The translations under genes and the position numbers were made by a program. Shown piece by piece: positions 1 to 8,278 of a stretch of 64,000 bases of DNA. Within the stretch, counting starts at the first letter, position 1. The number at the start of each line of letters is the position of its first letter. Source of the stretch: Marinithermofilum abyssi (GTDB taxonomy: Bacteria > Bacillota > Bacilli > Thermoactinomycetales > DSM-45169); assembly GCF_014641195.1 (NCBI RefSeq), contig NZ_BMHQ01000010.1:62001-126000 (forward strand). The letters are read 5' to 3'. Below the pieces are notes generated by a model, which made no database searches, was not told the origin of the DNA, and saw only the letters and a program-made list of their open reading frames with translations.

Positions 1-387
1 GGCATCAGCTATGGTAAAACCTTTGTTGCTGATGGCACCCGCTGGATCGCCACACTGCCTATCGGCTATGCCGACGGCTTCAACCGCTTGTTGTCCAACC
101 GGGGAAGCGCCCTCGTCCGGGGAAAAAAGGTGCCGGTGGTGGGAAGAGTCTGCATGGACCAGACGATGGTGGATGTGACCGATGCCATGCCGGTAGCTGT
201 CGGAGATGAAGTGGTACTGTACGGCCAACAGGGGGATGCCGTCATTCATGTGGATGAAGTGGCCCGTTTACTGGGGACCATTTCTTACGAAGTGACCTGC
301 ATGATCGATCGTCGGGTGCCGCGGGTTTACGTTCGGTCCGGACAGCGGATCGGCGTGTTAAACCGTCTGGGCGGCGGTGTAGTTTAA
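1..387 (+). CDS. alr: Alanine racemase, C-terminal part (cut by window edge)
   Basis: PLP-dependent racemase that makes D-alanine for peptidoglycan. Only the last 128 codons are present; the reading frame is open from base 1. The fragment starts with GISYGKTF, which carries the tyrosine that acts as catalytic base in this family. It continues with [10 protein letters not shown] and [13 protein letters not shown], the characteristic C-terminal beta-domain motifs. In B. subtilis alr lies directly before ndoAI-ndoA and the sigB operon, and the same order is seen here. The 5' end lies outside the window. Confidence 0.95.
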   Translation, partial: GISYGKTFVADGTRWIATLPIGYADGFNRLLSNRGSALVRGKKVPVVGRVCMDQTMVDVTDAMPVAVGDEVVLYGQQGDAVIHVDEVARLLGTISYEVTCMIDRRVPRVYVRSGQRIGVLNRLGGGVV

Positions 388-400
388 AGAGGCGCAGCTG

Positions 401-435
401 TTTTGGCCAACGGGCGTTTTGTGTTCCGGCCAAAA
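401..435 (+). terminator. Inverted repeat after alr
   Basis: Perfect 8-bp arms TTTTGGCC / GGCCAAAA around a 19-nt loop, 14 bases after the alr stop. No T-run follows, so it may be a weak terminator or an mRNA-end stabilising hairpin. The rest of the 388-732 gap holds no supportable gene, only the ndoAI promoter near its end. Confidence 0.35.
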
Positions 436-656
436 GCGACGGAGCAAAAACAATCACGGGAGTGCACAAGGACAGCGCTTTGAAAAGGAAGGAATTTTGC
501 TGACCAAGGCGAATACATTTAATATTGTCCCTGAGCAGATACAAGGCGGATCAGATGTTGGAGCCCTCGTTCCCGGGTTTTCCCGTTGGACCGGGGAGAT
601 GGGCGATGGCTGGGGCTGCACTTGGTGTGTGCGGTTGTCCTCATACCAGTATATTT

Positions 657-685
657 TTGCAACGGGTTTAACATAATGGTAGTAT
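657..685 (+). promoter_or_regulatory. Sigma-A promoter for ndoAI-ndoA
   Basis: TTGCAA and TAGTAT separated by exactly 17 bases, ending 47 bases before the ndoAI start. Position and spacing fit a vegetative promoter for the toxin-antitoxin pair. Confidence 0.55.
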
Positions 686-732
686 TGATAAGGGAAATCG
701 CCAACGGTGATGATTGGTTGGGGGTGCGAAGA

Positions 733-1011
733 TTGTCCGAGACGAAGACAAAGAGAATCATGATCAGCTTGCCTCAGCACTTGCTACAAGAAGTGGACGG
801 GTTGGCGGAAAAAGAAAATTCCAACCGAAGCGAGCTTGTTCGGAGAGCGATGAAACTTTACCTGTATGAGCGGAAAAAGCGCTTGATTCGCGAAATGATG
901 CAGCGGGGTTACATGGAGATGGCAAAGATCAACCTCAACATTGCATCAGAAGCGTTTGAAGCGGAAGAAGAGGCGGACGATACTACGATTCGCTTGGTTA
1001 GCGGGGTGTAA
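733..1011 (+). CDS. ndoAI: Antitoxin EndoAI (ribbon-helix-helix)
   Basis: 92-residue antitoxin that binds and inhibits the EndoA RNase and represses its own operon. The N-terminal [19 protein letters not shown] stretch is a ribbon-helix-helix DNA-binding domain. The C-terminal part contains [13 protein letters not shown], the segment shared with B. subtilis EndoAI that contacts the toxin, and the ending RLVSG. I chose the TTG at 733 because GGGGGTG lies six bases upstream and the length then matches the 93-residue B. subtilis protein. A longer ORF runs upstream without conserved sequence, and an in-frame GTG at 724 is the alternative start. The toxin gene follows after five bases. Confidence 0.9.
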   Translation: MSETKTKRIMISLPQHLLQEVDGLAEKENSNRSELVRRAMKLYLYERKKRLIREMMQRGYMEMAKINLNIASEAFEAEEEADDTTIRLVSGV

Positions 1012-1016
1012 CCGAT

Positions 1017-1367
1017 TTGATTGTGAAGCGTGGCGATGTTTATTTTGCCGATCTTTCTCCTGTGGTCGGATCCGAGCAAGGTGGGGTGCGCCCCGTTTTG
1101 ATCATTCAAAATAACATCGGAAATCGGTTCAGCCCCACGGTTATCGTCGCCGCGATTACTGCCCAAATTCAAAAAGCCAAGTTGCCCACGCATGTGGAAA
1201 TCGACGCCGCGAAGCATGGTTTTGACCGCGATTCAGTCATTTTGCTGGAACAGATTCGAACGATAGATAAGCAACGATTGACCGATAAGATCACCCATTT
1301 GGATGATGAGATGATGGTTCGGGTGAATGAAGCCCTGCAAATCAGTCTCGGTTTGATCGATTTCTAA
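1017..1367 (+). CDS. ndoA: Endoribonuclease EndoA (MazF family toxin)
   Basis: 116-residue MazF/PemK-type mRNA interferase; the B. subtilis enzyme cuts single-stranded RNA at UACAU. The sequence is nearly colinear with B. subtilis Endo[21 protein letters not shown] at the start, [11 protein letters not shown] and [19 protein letters not shown] further on. Start is TTG at 1017 followed by ATT GTG AAG. It is cotranscribed with ndoAI and ends at a strong terminator. Very safe assignment. Confidence 0.96.
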   Translation: MIVKRGDVYFADLSPVVGSEQGGVRPVLIIQNNIGNRFSPTVIVAAITAQIQKAKLPTHVEIDAAKHGFDRDSVILLEQIRTIDKQRLTDKITHLDDEMMVRVNEALQISLGLIDF

Positions 1368-1404
1368 AAAGAGAGATGCGCATGCAGCCGCCTCTCTCTT
1401 TTTT
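1366..1404 (+). terminator. Rho-independent terminator of ndoA
   Basis: Ten-base arms AAAAAGAGAG / CTCTCTTTTT overlapping the ndoA stop, with the right arm running into a T-tract. It separates the toxin-antitoxin operon from the sigB operon. Confidence 0.8.
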
Positions 1405-1406
1405 GT

Positions 1407-1415
1407 TGGTATAAT
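1407..1415 (+). promoter_or_regulatory. Extended -10 promoter before rsbU
   Basis: TGGTATAAT, an extended -10 (TGn-TATAAT) immediately after the ndoA terminator and 93 bases before rsbU. No good -35 is seen, as is common for extended -10 promoters. It would give basal expression of rsbU-V-W-sigB. Confidence 0.6.
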
Positions 1416-1507
1416 ATAAGAGCGGTGCAACGGGCTGCCGGCCGGAGTAAGGCCAGGCAGTTCCAGTGTGTGTCCATAGTGACGTCGGATTATTTTGAGG
1501 TGACATA

Positions 1508-2515
1508 ATGAAAGAAAAACTAAGGCAAGAATACGCGGAGTTGCTCACCTCGTATTTGCGCGAAAAGAGAGAAGATCAACTGTATGCCGCTCAACAAATG
1601 AGCAAGTGGATGCTGGAACAAAAGATTCCTCCGGAAGAGATGGTGAGTTATCATGTCGCCGCGATGAAAGAAGAGCTGGAGAACGTGCCGCAAGCCGTCT
1701 TGGATTCCTTCGACTTTTTGATCGAGATGATGATCGGGTACGGCATTGCCTATCGGGAGCATGAAAACTTGTTGCACCGGCAAAAAGAGCTGGAGTATGA
1801 AATCGAGGTAGCTGTCGGTATGCAGCAGACCCTACTTCCGGACGAGCCTCCGACCCACAGTGGAATCGATGTGGGAGTGATAAGCGTTCCGGCTCATCGT
1901 ATGAGCGGGGACTATTACAACTTTGAGGATCATGGGGGCCGCACCATCGGTGTGGCGCTTTCCGATATTATTGGAAAAGGGATTCCCGCGGCATTGTGTA
2001 TGTCGATGATCAAATATGCCATGGATCAGCTGGAATACCCTTCGGATCCCTCGGAGATCCTGCGGCGGCTGAATACGGTCGTGGAGCGCAATGTGGATCC
2101 CAGCATGTTTATCACGATGGTATATGGAGTATATGATATCGAACATCACCGGTTTCGTTATGCGGCCGCAGGGCATGAACCCGGTCTGTTTTACCAGGAA
2201 AAAGAAGGAAGGTTTGAGGATCTCATAACACGGGGATTAGTATTAGGAGTTTCCCGGGATATCTGTTATGAGGAGTACAGTGTCGATCTGGAACCCGGTG
2301 ATGCCATCATTCTGTTTTCCGACGGAGTGACAGAATGCCGCATTGACGGCCAATTCCTGGGACGCGAGCGGTTTAAGGAAATTGTACAGAAGCATTTGCA
2401 CCTGCCGGCACAAGAGGCGGCTGAAAAAATATATCAAGAGATTTATGAAAAAGCCAATTATGAGTTGAAAGATGACCAGACCATCATCATTCTTCGTCGT
2501 CCAACGGATGCATGA
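1508..2515 (+). CDS. rsbU: Sigma-B regulatory phosphatase RsbU
   Basis: 335-residue PP2C-type serine phosphatase that dephosphorylates RsbV-P so that RsbV can release sigma-B from RsbW. Residues 1-85 match the RsbT-binding helical domain of B. subtilis RsbU (PPEEMVSYH, FDFLIEMMIGYGIAYREH). The C-terminal PP2C domain has the metal-binding signatures MSGDYYNF, DIIGKGIPAALCMSMIKYAM, LFSDGVTEC and KDDQTIIIL. ATG 1508 has GAGGTGAC just upstream. It heads the operon, but the stressosome genes rsbR, rsbS and rsbT that precede it in B. subtilis are absent here, so its activator must be encoded elsewhere or differ. Confidence 0.95.
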   Translation: MKEKLRQEYAELLTSYLREKREDQLYAAQQMSKWMLEQKIPPEEMVSYHVAAMKEELENVPQAVLDSFDFLIEMMIGYGIAYREHENLLHRQKELEYEIEVAVGMQQTLLPDEPPTHSGIDVGVISVPAHRMSGDYYNFEDHGGRTIGVALSDIIGKGIPAALCMSMIKYAMDQLEYPSDPSEILRRLNTVVERNVDPSMFITMVYGVYDIEHHRFRYAAAGHEPGLFYQEKEGRFEDLITRGLVLGVSRDICYEEYSVDLEPGDAIILFSDGVTECRIDGQFLGRERFKEIVQKHLHLPAQEAAEKIYQEIYEKANYELKDDQTIIILRRPTDA

Positions 2516-2523
2516 ACCCCGAT

Positions 2524-2549
2524 GTTTTTCCTGTGGTGATTTTGGGTAA
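2524..2549 (+). promoter_or_regulatory. Sigma-B-type promoter before rsbV
   Basis: GTTTTT, then 14 bases, then GGGTAA. This fits the sigma-B consensus GTTTaa-N12-15-GGGwAw. It lies between rsbU and rsbV, 27 bases before the rsbV start, where B. subtilis has its autoregulated sigma-B promoter. It predicts positive feedback on rsbV-rsbW-sigB. Seen by eye; not tested. Confidence 0.7.
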
Positions 2550-2575
2550 AGTTTCAAGTATGGAGGTAATATGAC

Positions 2576-2893
2576 ATGAATGTATCCATTCAGGAAAAGT
2601 CGGATTCCGATAAGGTAAAGACGCTGATTGTGGAAGGGGAAGTCGATGCTTTCACCGCTCCGCAGCTGCGCGAGAAACTGATGCCGTTATGCAAGGACAG
2701 CCGCGAGGTTTATCTGGACGTATCCAAAGTGGATTATATGGACAGCACCGGTTTAGGTGTGTTAATCGGTGCATACAAATCCCTCCGCGCCAATCAAGGC
2801 CGATTGATATTGGTCGGAGTAAGCCCGCGGTTGAGCCGGCTTTTGAAAATTACAGGATTGGCTGAAATTATAGATATCGAAGATGGAGCGTAG
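2576..2893 (+). CDS. rsbV: Anti-anti-sigma factor RsbV
   Basis: 105-residue STAS-domain protein that binds the anti-sigma kinase RsbW when unphosphorylated. The phospho-acceptor motif DYMDSTGLGVL is present, with Ser57 aligned to Ser56 of B. subtilis RsbV. ATG 2576 has GGAGG nine bases upstream; the ATG at 2571 runs straight into a stop. Its 3' end lies close to or overlaps the rsbW start region, as in other sigB operons. Confidence 0.95.
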   Translation: MNVSIQEKSDSDKVKTLIVEGEVDAFTAPQLREKLMPLCKDSREVYLDVSKVDYMDSTGLGVLIGAYKSLRANQGRLILVGVSPRLSRLLKITGLAEIIDIEDGA

Positions 2894-2906
2894 GGGGCGT
2901 ATGCTC

Positions 2907-3395
2907 ATGAAAGATCAAGTCAAAGACTTGGTTGAAATGACCATTCCTGCTAAGGCTGAATATGTAGGTGTCATCCGTTTGGCTGTCTCCGGAATCGCCA
3001 ATCGGATGGGTTTTCACTACGATGATATTGAGGATATGAAGCTGGCTGTGGCCGAAGCTTGCACCAATGCGGTGGATCATGCCTATCAAGGAACTTCCGG
3101 TCAAGTGCAAGTCGCCTTTCAAATTTATGACGATCGCCTGGTGATCCAGGTGACCGACCGCGGGAACAGCTTCGATGTGGCTGCGGTCAAAGCCCGTTCT
3201 GGTCCGATCGAAAGCCATTTGCCGCTGACGTCCCTGCGGGAAAGGGGGCTGGGTCTGCACCTGATGGAAACGTTAATGGACGCAGTCGAAATTGACGGTA
3301 ACGATGGTGTAGTCGTTACACTTACCAAGTTTATTCATGGGGACGAGGTGGATCGGGATGTCGACTCGCCCGCAAAAACACAAACTCACAGATGA
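2907..3395 (+). CDS. rsbW: Anti-sigma-B factor / serine kinase RsbW
   Basis: GHKL-fold kinase that sequesters sigma-B and phosphorylates RsbV. It shows the N-box EACTNAVDHAY, the G1 box DRGNSFD and the G2 box GLGLHLMETLMD, and follows B. subtilis RsbW through IPAKAEYVGVIRL. Start ATG 2907 (MKDQVKDL) is chosen because AGGGGG ends nine bases upstream; ATG 2901 and the more distant 2883 are in frame and possible. The gene overlaps sigB by 38 bases, which suggests translational coupling and a fixed RsbW:sigma-B ratio. Confidence 0.95.
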   Translation: MKDQVKDLVEMTIPAKAEYVGVIRLAVSGIANRMGFHYDDIEDMKLAVAEACTNAVDHAYQGTSGQVQVAFQIYDDRLVIQVTDRGNSFDVAAVKARSGPIESHLPLTSLRERGLGLHLMETLMDAVEIDGNDGVVVTLTKFIHGDEVDRDVDSPAKTQTHR

Positions 3396-4149
3396 GGAGG
3401 CTCTCGAACTGATCCGCCGGTACAGGGAAGAGGCGGATGACGAGATTCAAAACCGGTTGGTGGAGCATTATACCGATCTGGTGGAAACACTCGCGTCCAA
3501 ATTTGCTCGTGGAGCAGAGCCTTACGAGGATTTGGTTCAGGTGGGGATGATCGGTCTTCTTGCCGCTCTGAAACGGTACGACCCCGAATACGGACGGAGC
3601 TTTGAAGGTTTTGCCGTTCCCACCATCGTAGGGGAGATCAAGCGCTATATCCGTGATAAAACGTGGAGTGTGCATGTGCCCCGCCGAATCAAGGAATTGG
3701 GCCCCCGGATCAAAAAAGCGGTGGAAGAGCTGACGATTCAATATCAGCGCTCCCCCCAAGTGGACGAGATTGCAGATTATTTGCACGTCTCCTCGGAAGA
3801 GGTGTTGGAAACCCTGGAGATGGGGCGCAGCTACAATGCCGTCTCTGTGGATAGTCCCATCGAAGCCAGTAATGATGGCAGCCAGGTGACGCTGTTGGAA
3901 TTGGTGGGCAATGAGGAAGAAGGGTATGAGCACGTGGACCAACAGATGCTGCTGGAGAAAGCCTTTCAGGTGTTGACGGATCGGGAGCAATCGATCATCC
4001 GTATGACCTTCTTTGATAGCATGAGCCAAAAGCAAGCAGGGGAACAGCTGGGGATTTCGCAAATGCACGTCTCCCGGCTGCAGCGTCGGGCGCTTCGCAA
4101 GCTGAGGGAAGCGATTCGTGTGGAACCAACTGAAATCCATCTGGGGTGA
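3358..4149 (+). CDS. sigB: RNA polymerase sigma factor SigB
   Basis: 263-residue general stress sigma factor of the sigma-70 group 3 type. Region 2 is visible (EDLVQVGMIGLLAALKRYDP, EIKRYIRDKTWSVHVPRRIK), as are region 3 and region 4 (LGISQMHVSRLQRRALRKLR, the -35 recognition helix). ATG 3358 is preferred over 3337 because GAGGTG lies eight bases upstream and the protein then matches the B. subtilis N-terminus. In B. subtilis rsbX follows; here a terminator follows directly, so the RsbX feedback phosphatase is missing from the locus. Confidence 0.96.
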   Translation: MSTRPQKHKLTDEEALELIRRYREEADDEIQNRLVEHYTDLVETLASKFARGAEPYEDLVQVGMIGLLAALKRYDPEYGRSFEGFAVPTIVGEIKRYIRDKTWSVHVPRRIKELGPRIKKAVEELTIQYQRSPQVDEIADYLHVSSEEVLETLEMGRSYNAVSVDSPIEASNDGSQVTLLELVGNEEEGYEHVDQQMLLEKAFQVLTDREQSIIRMTFFDSMSQKQAGEQLGISQMHVSRLQRRALRKLREAIRVEPTEIHLG

Positions 4150-4208
4150 ACCATGCCCTTGCAAGAACCGACGGTATCTGTCCATGCTGTGACTTCTTCC
4201 GGATCACA

Positions 4209-4240
4209 GCGGTTGACAGATGGACAACCGCGGTTTTTTT
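4209..4240 (+). terminator. Terminator of the sigB operon
   Basis: GCGGTTG / CAACCGC, a perfect 7-bp stem with a 9-nt loop, followed by GGTTTTTTT. Confidence 0.85.
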
Positions 4241-4294
4241 ATTAGGAGGAACATCCGACTAAAGCGGTACCCGAGGTTACGCCTTTTTGGAAAA

Positions 4295-4323
4295 TTGCGC
4301 ACCGGTCGCAAGAAAGGTATGAT
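4295..4323 (+). promoter_or_regulatory. Sigma-A promoter of tex
   Basis: TTGCGC and TATGAT with a 17-base spacer, 34 bases before the tex start and after the sigB terminator. Confidence 0.6.
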
Positions 4324-4357
4324 GGGGAAGCATCAATTTCACTGATCGGAGGCAGTT

Positions 4358-6499
4358 ATGGAAGCACACGTAAGGTTTCGTTTGATCGCGGAAGAGTTGG
4401 GGCTGAAAGTGCAGCAAGTGAGGGCTGCTGTGGAACTGATGGAAGAGGGGAATACCATCCCTTTCATTGCGCGGTACCGGAAAGAGCGGACCCAGGAGTT
4501 GGATGAAGAACAACTGCGGGCCATTAAAGAACGAAACCGTTATTTAATCCAACTGCAGGAACGGAAAGCAGAAGTCATTCGTCTGATCGACGAACAAGAT
4601 CAATTGACGGACGAATTGCGCCAAAAAATAGAGCAAGCGGTTAAGTTGCAGGAAGTGGAGGATCTTTACCGTCCCTTCAGACCCAAGCGGAAGACCCGTG
4701 CCAGCCAAGCCCGGGAGCGCGGATTGGCTCCCTTGGCGGAATTTATGAAGCAAACCGAGCGGGAACAGGTGGTGGAAGAAGAAGCACTCCGTTATGTGGA
4801 TGCGGAGAAGGGTGTGGATACGGTGGAAGCGGCGCTGCAGGGCGCTATGGATATTGTGGCGGAGGAGTTGGCCGATGATGCCGACATCCGCAAATGGGTC
4901 AGGGAGTTTACCTGGGATCAGGGCGTGCTTGTCTCGGAAGCCAAGGATCCCGAGGCCCGTACGGTATACGAGATGTATTATGACCGGAAGGAACCGGTGA
5001 AAAAGATGCCGGCTCACCGAATCCTGGCCGTCAATCGAGGCGAACGGGAAGAAGTGCTGAAGCTGCGGGTGGATGTGGAGGAAGAGCCGATCCTGAAACA
5101 GTTGGAAAAGTGGTTCCCGACCCGTCCCCATACCTATCTGAAGGAAGCGGCGGCAGACAGCTATAAGCGGTTGATCGCGCCTTCCATTGAACGGGAAATC
5201 CGGGCAGCGATGACGGAAGCTGCTGAAGAACAGGCGATTCATATTTTCTCGGAAAACCTGCGCAACCTGTTATTGCAACCGCCGATTCGCGGGAAAAAAG
5301 TTTTGGGTGTCGACCCGGCGTATCGGACCGGCTGCAAATTAGCCGTTGTGGATGATACGGGGAAAATGCTGCATGTCGGGGTGGTTTACCCGACACCGCC
5401 GCAAAACCGGGTAGAGGAAGCCAAACAGACGGTGCGCCGCTTGATCGAAGAATATGGGGTGGAGCTGATAGCCATCGGAAACGGAACCGCCTCAAGAGAA
5501 ACAGAAGCATTTATCGCCCATCTGATCAAGGAGTTCCATCGACCGGTGTATTATATGATCGTCAACGAAGCGGGAGCCAGTGTCTATTCTGCTTCCAAAC
5601 TGGCACGGGAAGAATTCCCCGACTTGGACGCGGCGCAGCGGAGTGCCGTCTCCATTGCCCGCCGCGTGCAGGATCCCTTAGCCGAATTGGTCAAAATCGA
5701 GCCCAAGGCGGTGGGCGTTGGTCAGTATCAGCATGATGTTTCCCAGAAGCGCCTGGGAGAAAGCCTGGGAAATGTCGTGGAATCCGTCGTGAACCATGTG
5801 GGTGTCGACGTCAATACCGCTTCCCCTTCCCTGTTGCAATATGTGTCCGGGATCAGTGCGTCCGTCGCGAAAAATATCGTAAAGCACCGGGAAGCCATCG
5901 GTCGATATCAAAGCCGGGAGCAGCTGAGCGATGTGCCCCGGTTGGGAGCGAAAACCTATGAACAGTGCATTGGATTTTTGCGGATCATGGACGGAAAACA
6001 TCCTTTGGACAAGACGCCGATCCATCCCGAGTCCTATCCGGTAGTGGAACAATTGTTGGAAGCTTTGGAGAGTCGTCCGGAAGAGATCGGATCCCCTGTT
6101 TTGAACGATCGTCTTCGTCAAGTGAATATCAAAGAGATGGCGGCACGGCTGAATTGCGGAGAGCCTACCCTTCGCGACATTGTCGATGCTCTTCTCCGCC
6201 CGGGGCGGGATCCCCGTGAAGAGCTGCCGGCGCCGGTGTTGCGTTCCGACGTGTTGCAACTGGAAGATTTGCGAGAGGGCATGCAGCTCAAAGGAACGGT
6301 ACGCAATGTCGTCGACTTTGGCGCATTTGTGGACATCGGCTTAAAAAATGATGGTTTGGTTCATATCTCCAAAATGAGCGAACGATTTGTCCGGCATCCG
6401 ATGGATGTGGTCAGTGTGGGCGATGTGGTGGATGTATGGGTGATCCAGGTGGATCACGAGCGGGAACGGGTTGCCCTGAGCATGGTGCCGATGGAATAG
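4358..6499 (+). CDS. tex: Tex-family RNA-binding protein
   Basis: 713-residue S1-domain protein of the Tex/YqgF group, thought to act in transcription and RNA handling. Domain order fits the family: helical Tex_N region (residues about 1-190), RNase H-like YqgF domain beginning near GKKVLGVDPAYRTGCKLAVVD (about 315-440), helix-hairpin-helix repeats around NTASPSLLQYVSGIS (about 485-560), and a C-terminal S1 domain with GTVRNVVDFGAFVDIGL and LVHISKMSERF. ATG 4358 has GGAGG upstream. B. subtilis carries its tex homologue (ydcI) just after the sigB operon, so synteny supports the call. Confidence 0.95.
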   Translation: MEAHVRFRLIAEELGLKVQQVRAAVELMEEGNTIPFIARYRKERTQELDEEQLRAIKERNRYLIQLQERKAEVIRLIDEQDQLTDELRQKIEQAVKLQEVEDLYRPFRPKRKTRASQARERGLAPLAEFMKQTEREQVVEEEALRYVDAEKGVDTVEAALQGAMDIVAEELADDADIRKWVREFTWDQGVLVSEAKDPEARTVYEMYYDRKEPVKKMPAHRILAVNRGEREEVLKLRVDVEEEPILKQLEKWFPTRPHTYLKEAAADSYKRLIAPSIEREIRAAMTEAAEEQAIHIFSENLRNLLLQPPIRGKKVLGVDPAYRTGCKLAVVDDTGKMLHVGVVYPTPPQNRVEEAKQTVRRLIEEYGVELIAIGNGTASRETEAFIAHLIKEFHRPVYYMIVNEAGASVYSASKLAREEFPDLDAAQRSAVSIARRVQDPLAELVKIEPKAVGVGQYQHDVSQKRLGESLGNVVESVVNHVGVDVNTASPSLLQYVSGISASVAKNIVKHREAIGRYQSREQLSDVPRLGAKTYEQCIGFLRIMDGKHPLDKTPIHPESYPVVEQLLEALESRPEEIGSPVLNDRLRQVNIKEMAARLNCGEPTLRDIVDALLRPGRDPREELPAPVLRSDVLQLEDLREGMQLKGTVRNVVDFGAFVDIGLKNDGLVHISKMSERFVRHPMDVVSVGDVVDVWVIQVDHERERVALSMVPME

Positions 6500-6510
6500 G
6501 ATGTGAAGCA

Positions 6511-7182
6511 GTGGAACGACTGATTGTCCAGTTGGATCCTTATAATGATGCCAACTATTTGCTATTAACTTCCCATTTGCTGGAGCATCAGCAACAGGCA
6601 ACAAGGTTATTCGGCGATTTACTGACGAAACTTGCGAAAAGCGATCGGCCGGCTGAAGAGAACCCCGGCCGGTGGCATACTGTGATGGAAGGGGCGGGGT
6701 TTCTTCCTATTCGGGAAGACGACCGTCGCCAACTGTACCAAAAGTCGGACCATCCCCCCCTATTTTGCGGCTGGGAGCGGGATCATCAGGACCGCATCCA
6801 GTTGTGGGAATTGGAGCTGGAAGTCTTTTTTCATACGCAGGAACTGCGGGATGCGGGGTGGGTTTACGACGGTGCAACCCGGCGATACAGTCTGGAGGCC
6901 GTGGAAGCCCTAGATGGTCTGTTTCGGGAAAAGCGGAATGAGACAGCCATATTGTTAAAAGAATTGTTGGGTCCTCCCGACTTCCCCGCAATGGACTCCG
7001 AAACTCCCGATACCCGTTCGGGCTGGATGGAAAAGCCCGCTAAGGATTTGCTCGACAGGGGACATGCTGCTGTTGTATGTTGGCATCGGGGAAATTATCT
7101 GCTGTGGTTAAGTGTTTTTCACGCCGACAAGGAGTTGCCTATCGTTCTGCAGCTGAAGCTGGAACGTATACAAATGGATTGA
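6511..7182 (+). CDS. Protein of unknown function
   Basis: 223-residue protein starting with GTG at 6511, 11 bases after the tex stop and so probably cotranscribed with it; the ribosome site (AGGATG) is weak. The sequence is acidic and rich in Trp and Leu, with no signal peptide, membrane segment or motif that I recognise. There is one long central hydrophilic region (ERDHQDRIQLWELELEVFF). I do not recognise the family. Codon use looks like that of its neighbours, and the frame is clean, so it is likely a real gene. Confidence 0.75.
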   Translation: MERLIVQLDPYNDANYLLLTSHLLEHQQQATRLFGDLLTKLAKSDRPAEENPGRWHTVMEGAGFLPIREDDRRQLYQKSDHPPLFCGWERDHQDRIQLWELELEVFFHTQELRDAGWVYDGATRRYSLEAVEALDGLFREKRNETAILLKELLGPPDFPAMDSETPDTRSGWMEKPAKDLLDRGHAAVVCWHRGNYLLWLSVFHADKELPIVLQLKLERIQMD

Positions 7183-7207
7183 CCTTGACTTAAGGAGGGA
7201 ATCCCGT

Positions 7208-8053
7208 GTGAAGTGGCTGTTTCGTTTGGTGTTAATCGTCTTGTTGACAGTGGGCGGATGGCTGCTCTATGAATGGGCTCGGCCCATGAATATTCCGGAG
7301 ATCAAGGTACCTGGCGATCTGGCAGCCGATTATGCAGCGGCGGAACAGAAAACGGGAATTCCCTGGGCGTATCTGGCTGCCGTGGATGAAAGTACACACC
7401 GCTATAAAAAAACCACGCCCGCTTCGATCCGGCAGCGTGCCGTGAATTGGGCAAAAAAGGTGGATGGTCCGCTGGCCGAATCTGCCTTGGAAGCTCTCAT
7501 CCGTCACGAGTTTGCACCAGATAAAGCGGAACGGATCCTCTCACTGGCAACCTCCTATGAATGGGCGGCCTCTTCTTTGGGGGAGAAGTATGCTTTTCCT
7601 TTCCGAAAAAAGGATCGCGGTCACGTTTCCTATGGGGATACCTGGGGAGCCAGCCGCAGCTATGGGGGCAAACGGACCCATGAAGGTACGGATCTGGTGG
7701 CGCCGAAAGGCACGCCGATTGTCTCCGTCAGCGATGGCAGGGTAGTCTCCAAAGGATGGAACCAACTGGGGGGCTGGCGCTTGACGATCGTGGATACCGA
7801 GCATCCCCAGGTTTCCTACTATTACGCCCACTTGTCCCGCTATGCCGGTGGAATTGGTGTGGGAGACAAGGTGAGAAAAGGGCAAGTGATCGGGTATGTA
7901 GGGGACAGCGGTTATGGGCCGGAAGGGACGACCGGAAAATTCGCTCCTCACCTACACTTCGGCATGTATGTCCGAAAAGGGATGCTGTCTCCTTTTCGGG
8001 AAGCAGTGAATCCCTTTGCTTTTCTAAAAGCTTGGGAACAGCATGGAGGGTAA
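7208..8053 (+). CDS. Membrane-anchored M23 peptidase (LytM type)
   Basis: 281-residue cell-wall endopeptidase candidate. Residues 4-21 form an N-terminal membrane anchor. Residues 35-130 have no recognised motif. The M23 domain (about 145-260) has the complete zinc set: H158 and D162 in THEGTD, H208 in YYYAHLS, and H248/H250 in PHLHFGMY. It should therefore be an active metallopeptidase facing the wall, unlike the degenerate LytM proteins. Start is GTG 7208 with AAGGAGGGA upstream. A terminator follows 130 bases later. Substrate and role (growth or sporulation) cannot be told from the sequence. Confidence 0.88.
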   Translation: MKWLFRLVLIVLLTVGGWLLYEWARPMNIPEIKVPGDLAADYAAAEQKTGIPWAYLAAVDESTHRYKKTTPASIRQRAVNWAKKVDGPLAESALEALIRHEFAPDKAERILSLATSYEWAASSLGEKYAFPFRKKDRGHVSYGDTWGASRSYGGKRTHEGTDLVAPKGTPIVSVSDGRVVSKGWNQLGGWRLTIVDTEHPQVSYYYAHLSRYAGGIGVGDKVRKGQVIGYVGDSGYGPEGTTGKFAPHLHFGMYVRKGMLSPFREAVNPFAFLKAWEQHGG

Positions 8054-8187
8054 CCTGTCTCATCCATGATCGGACTTTTCATCCTTCGCCCGTATACAAC
8101 GCTACCCCTGACGTGATCGGCTGGTTGCAAGCAAAAGGTCAACTAGCAGTGCTTGGTCTCATAAATGACCCGCAAGAAAAGGTTGAG

Positions 8188-8216
8188 CTCCGCCTGGATT
8201 CGGGCGGAGTTTTTTT
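8188..8216 (+). terminator. Terminator after the M23 peptidase
   Basis: CTCCGCC / GGCGGAG stem, 8-nt loop, then seven T. Confidence 0.85.
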
Positions 8217-8278
8217 AGGTATGATTTTGTCCGTAAAATGGAAGATTAAGGTGAGAAGGAAGGAGGGTGCAACGGGAT

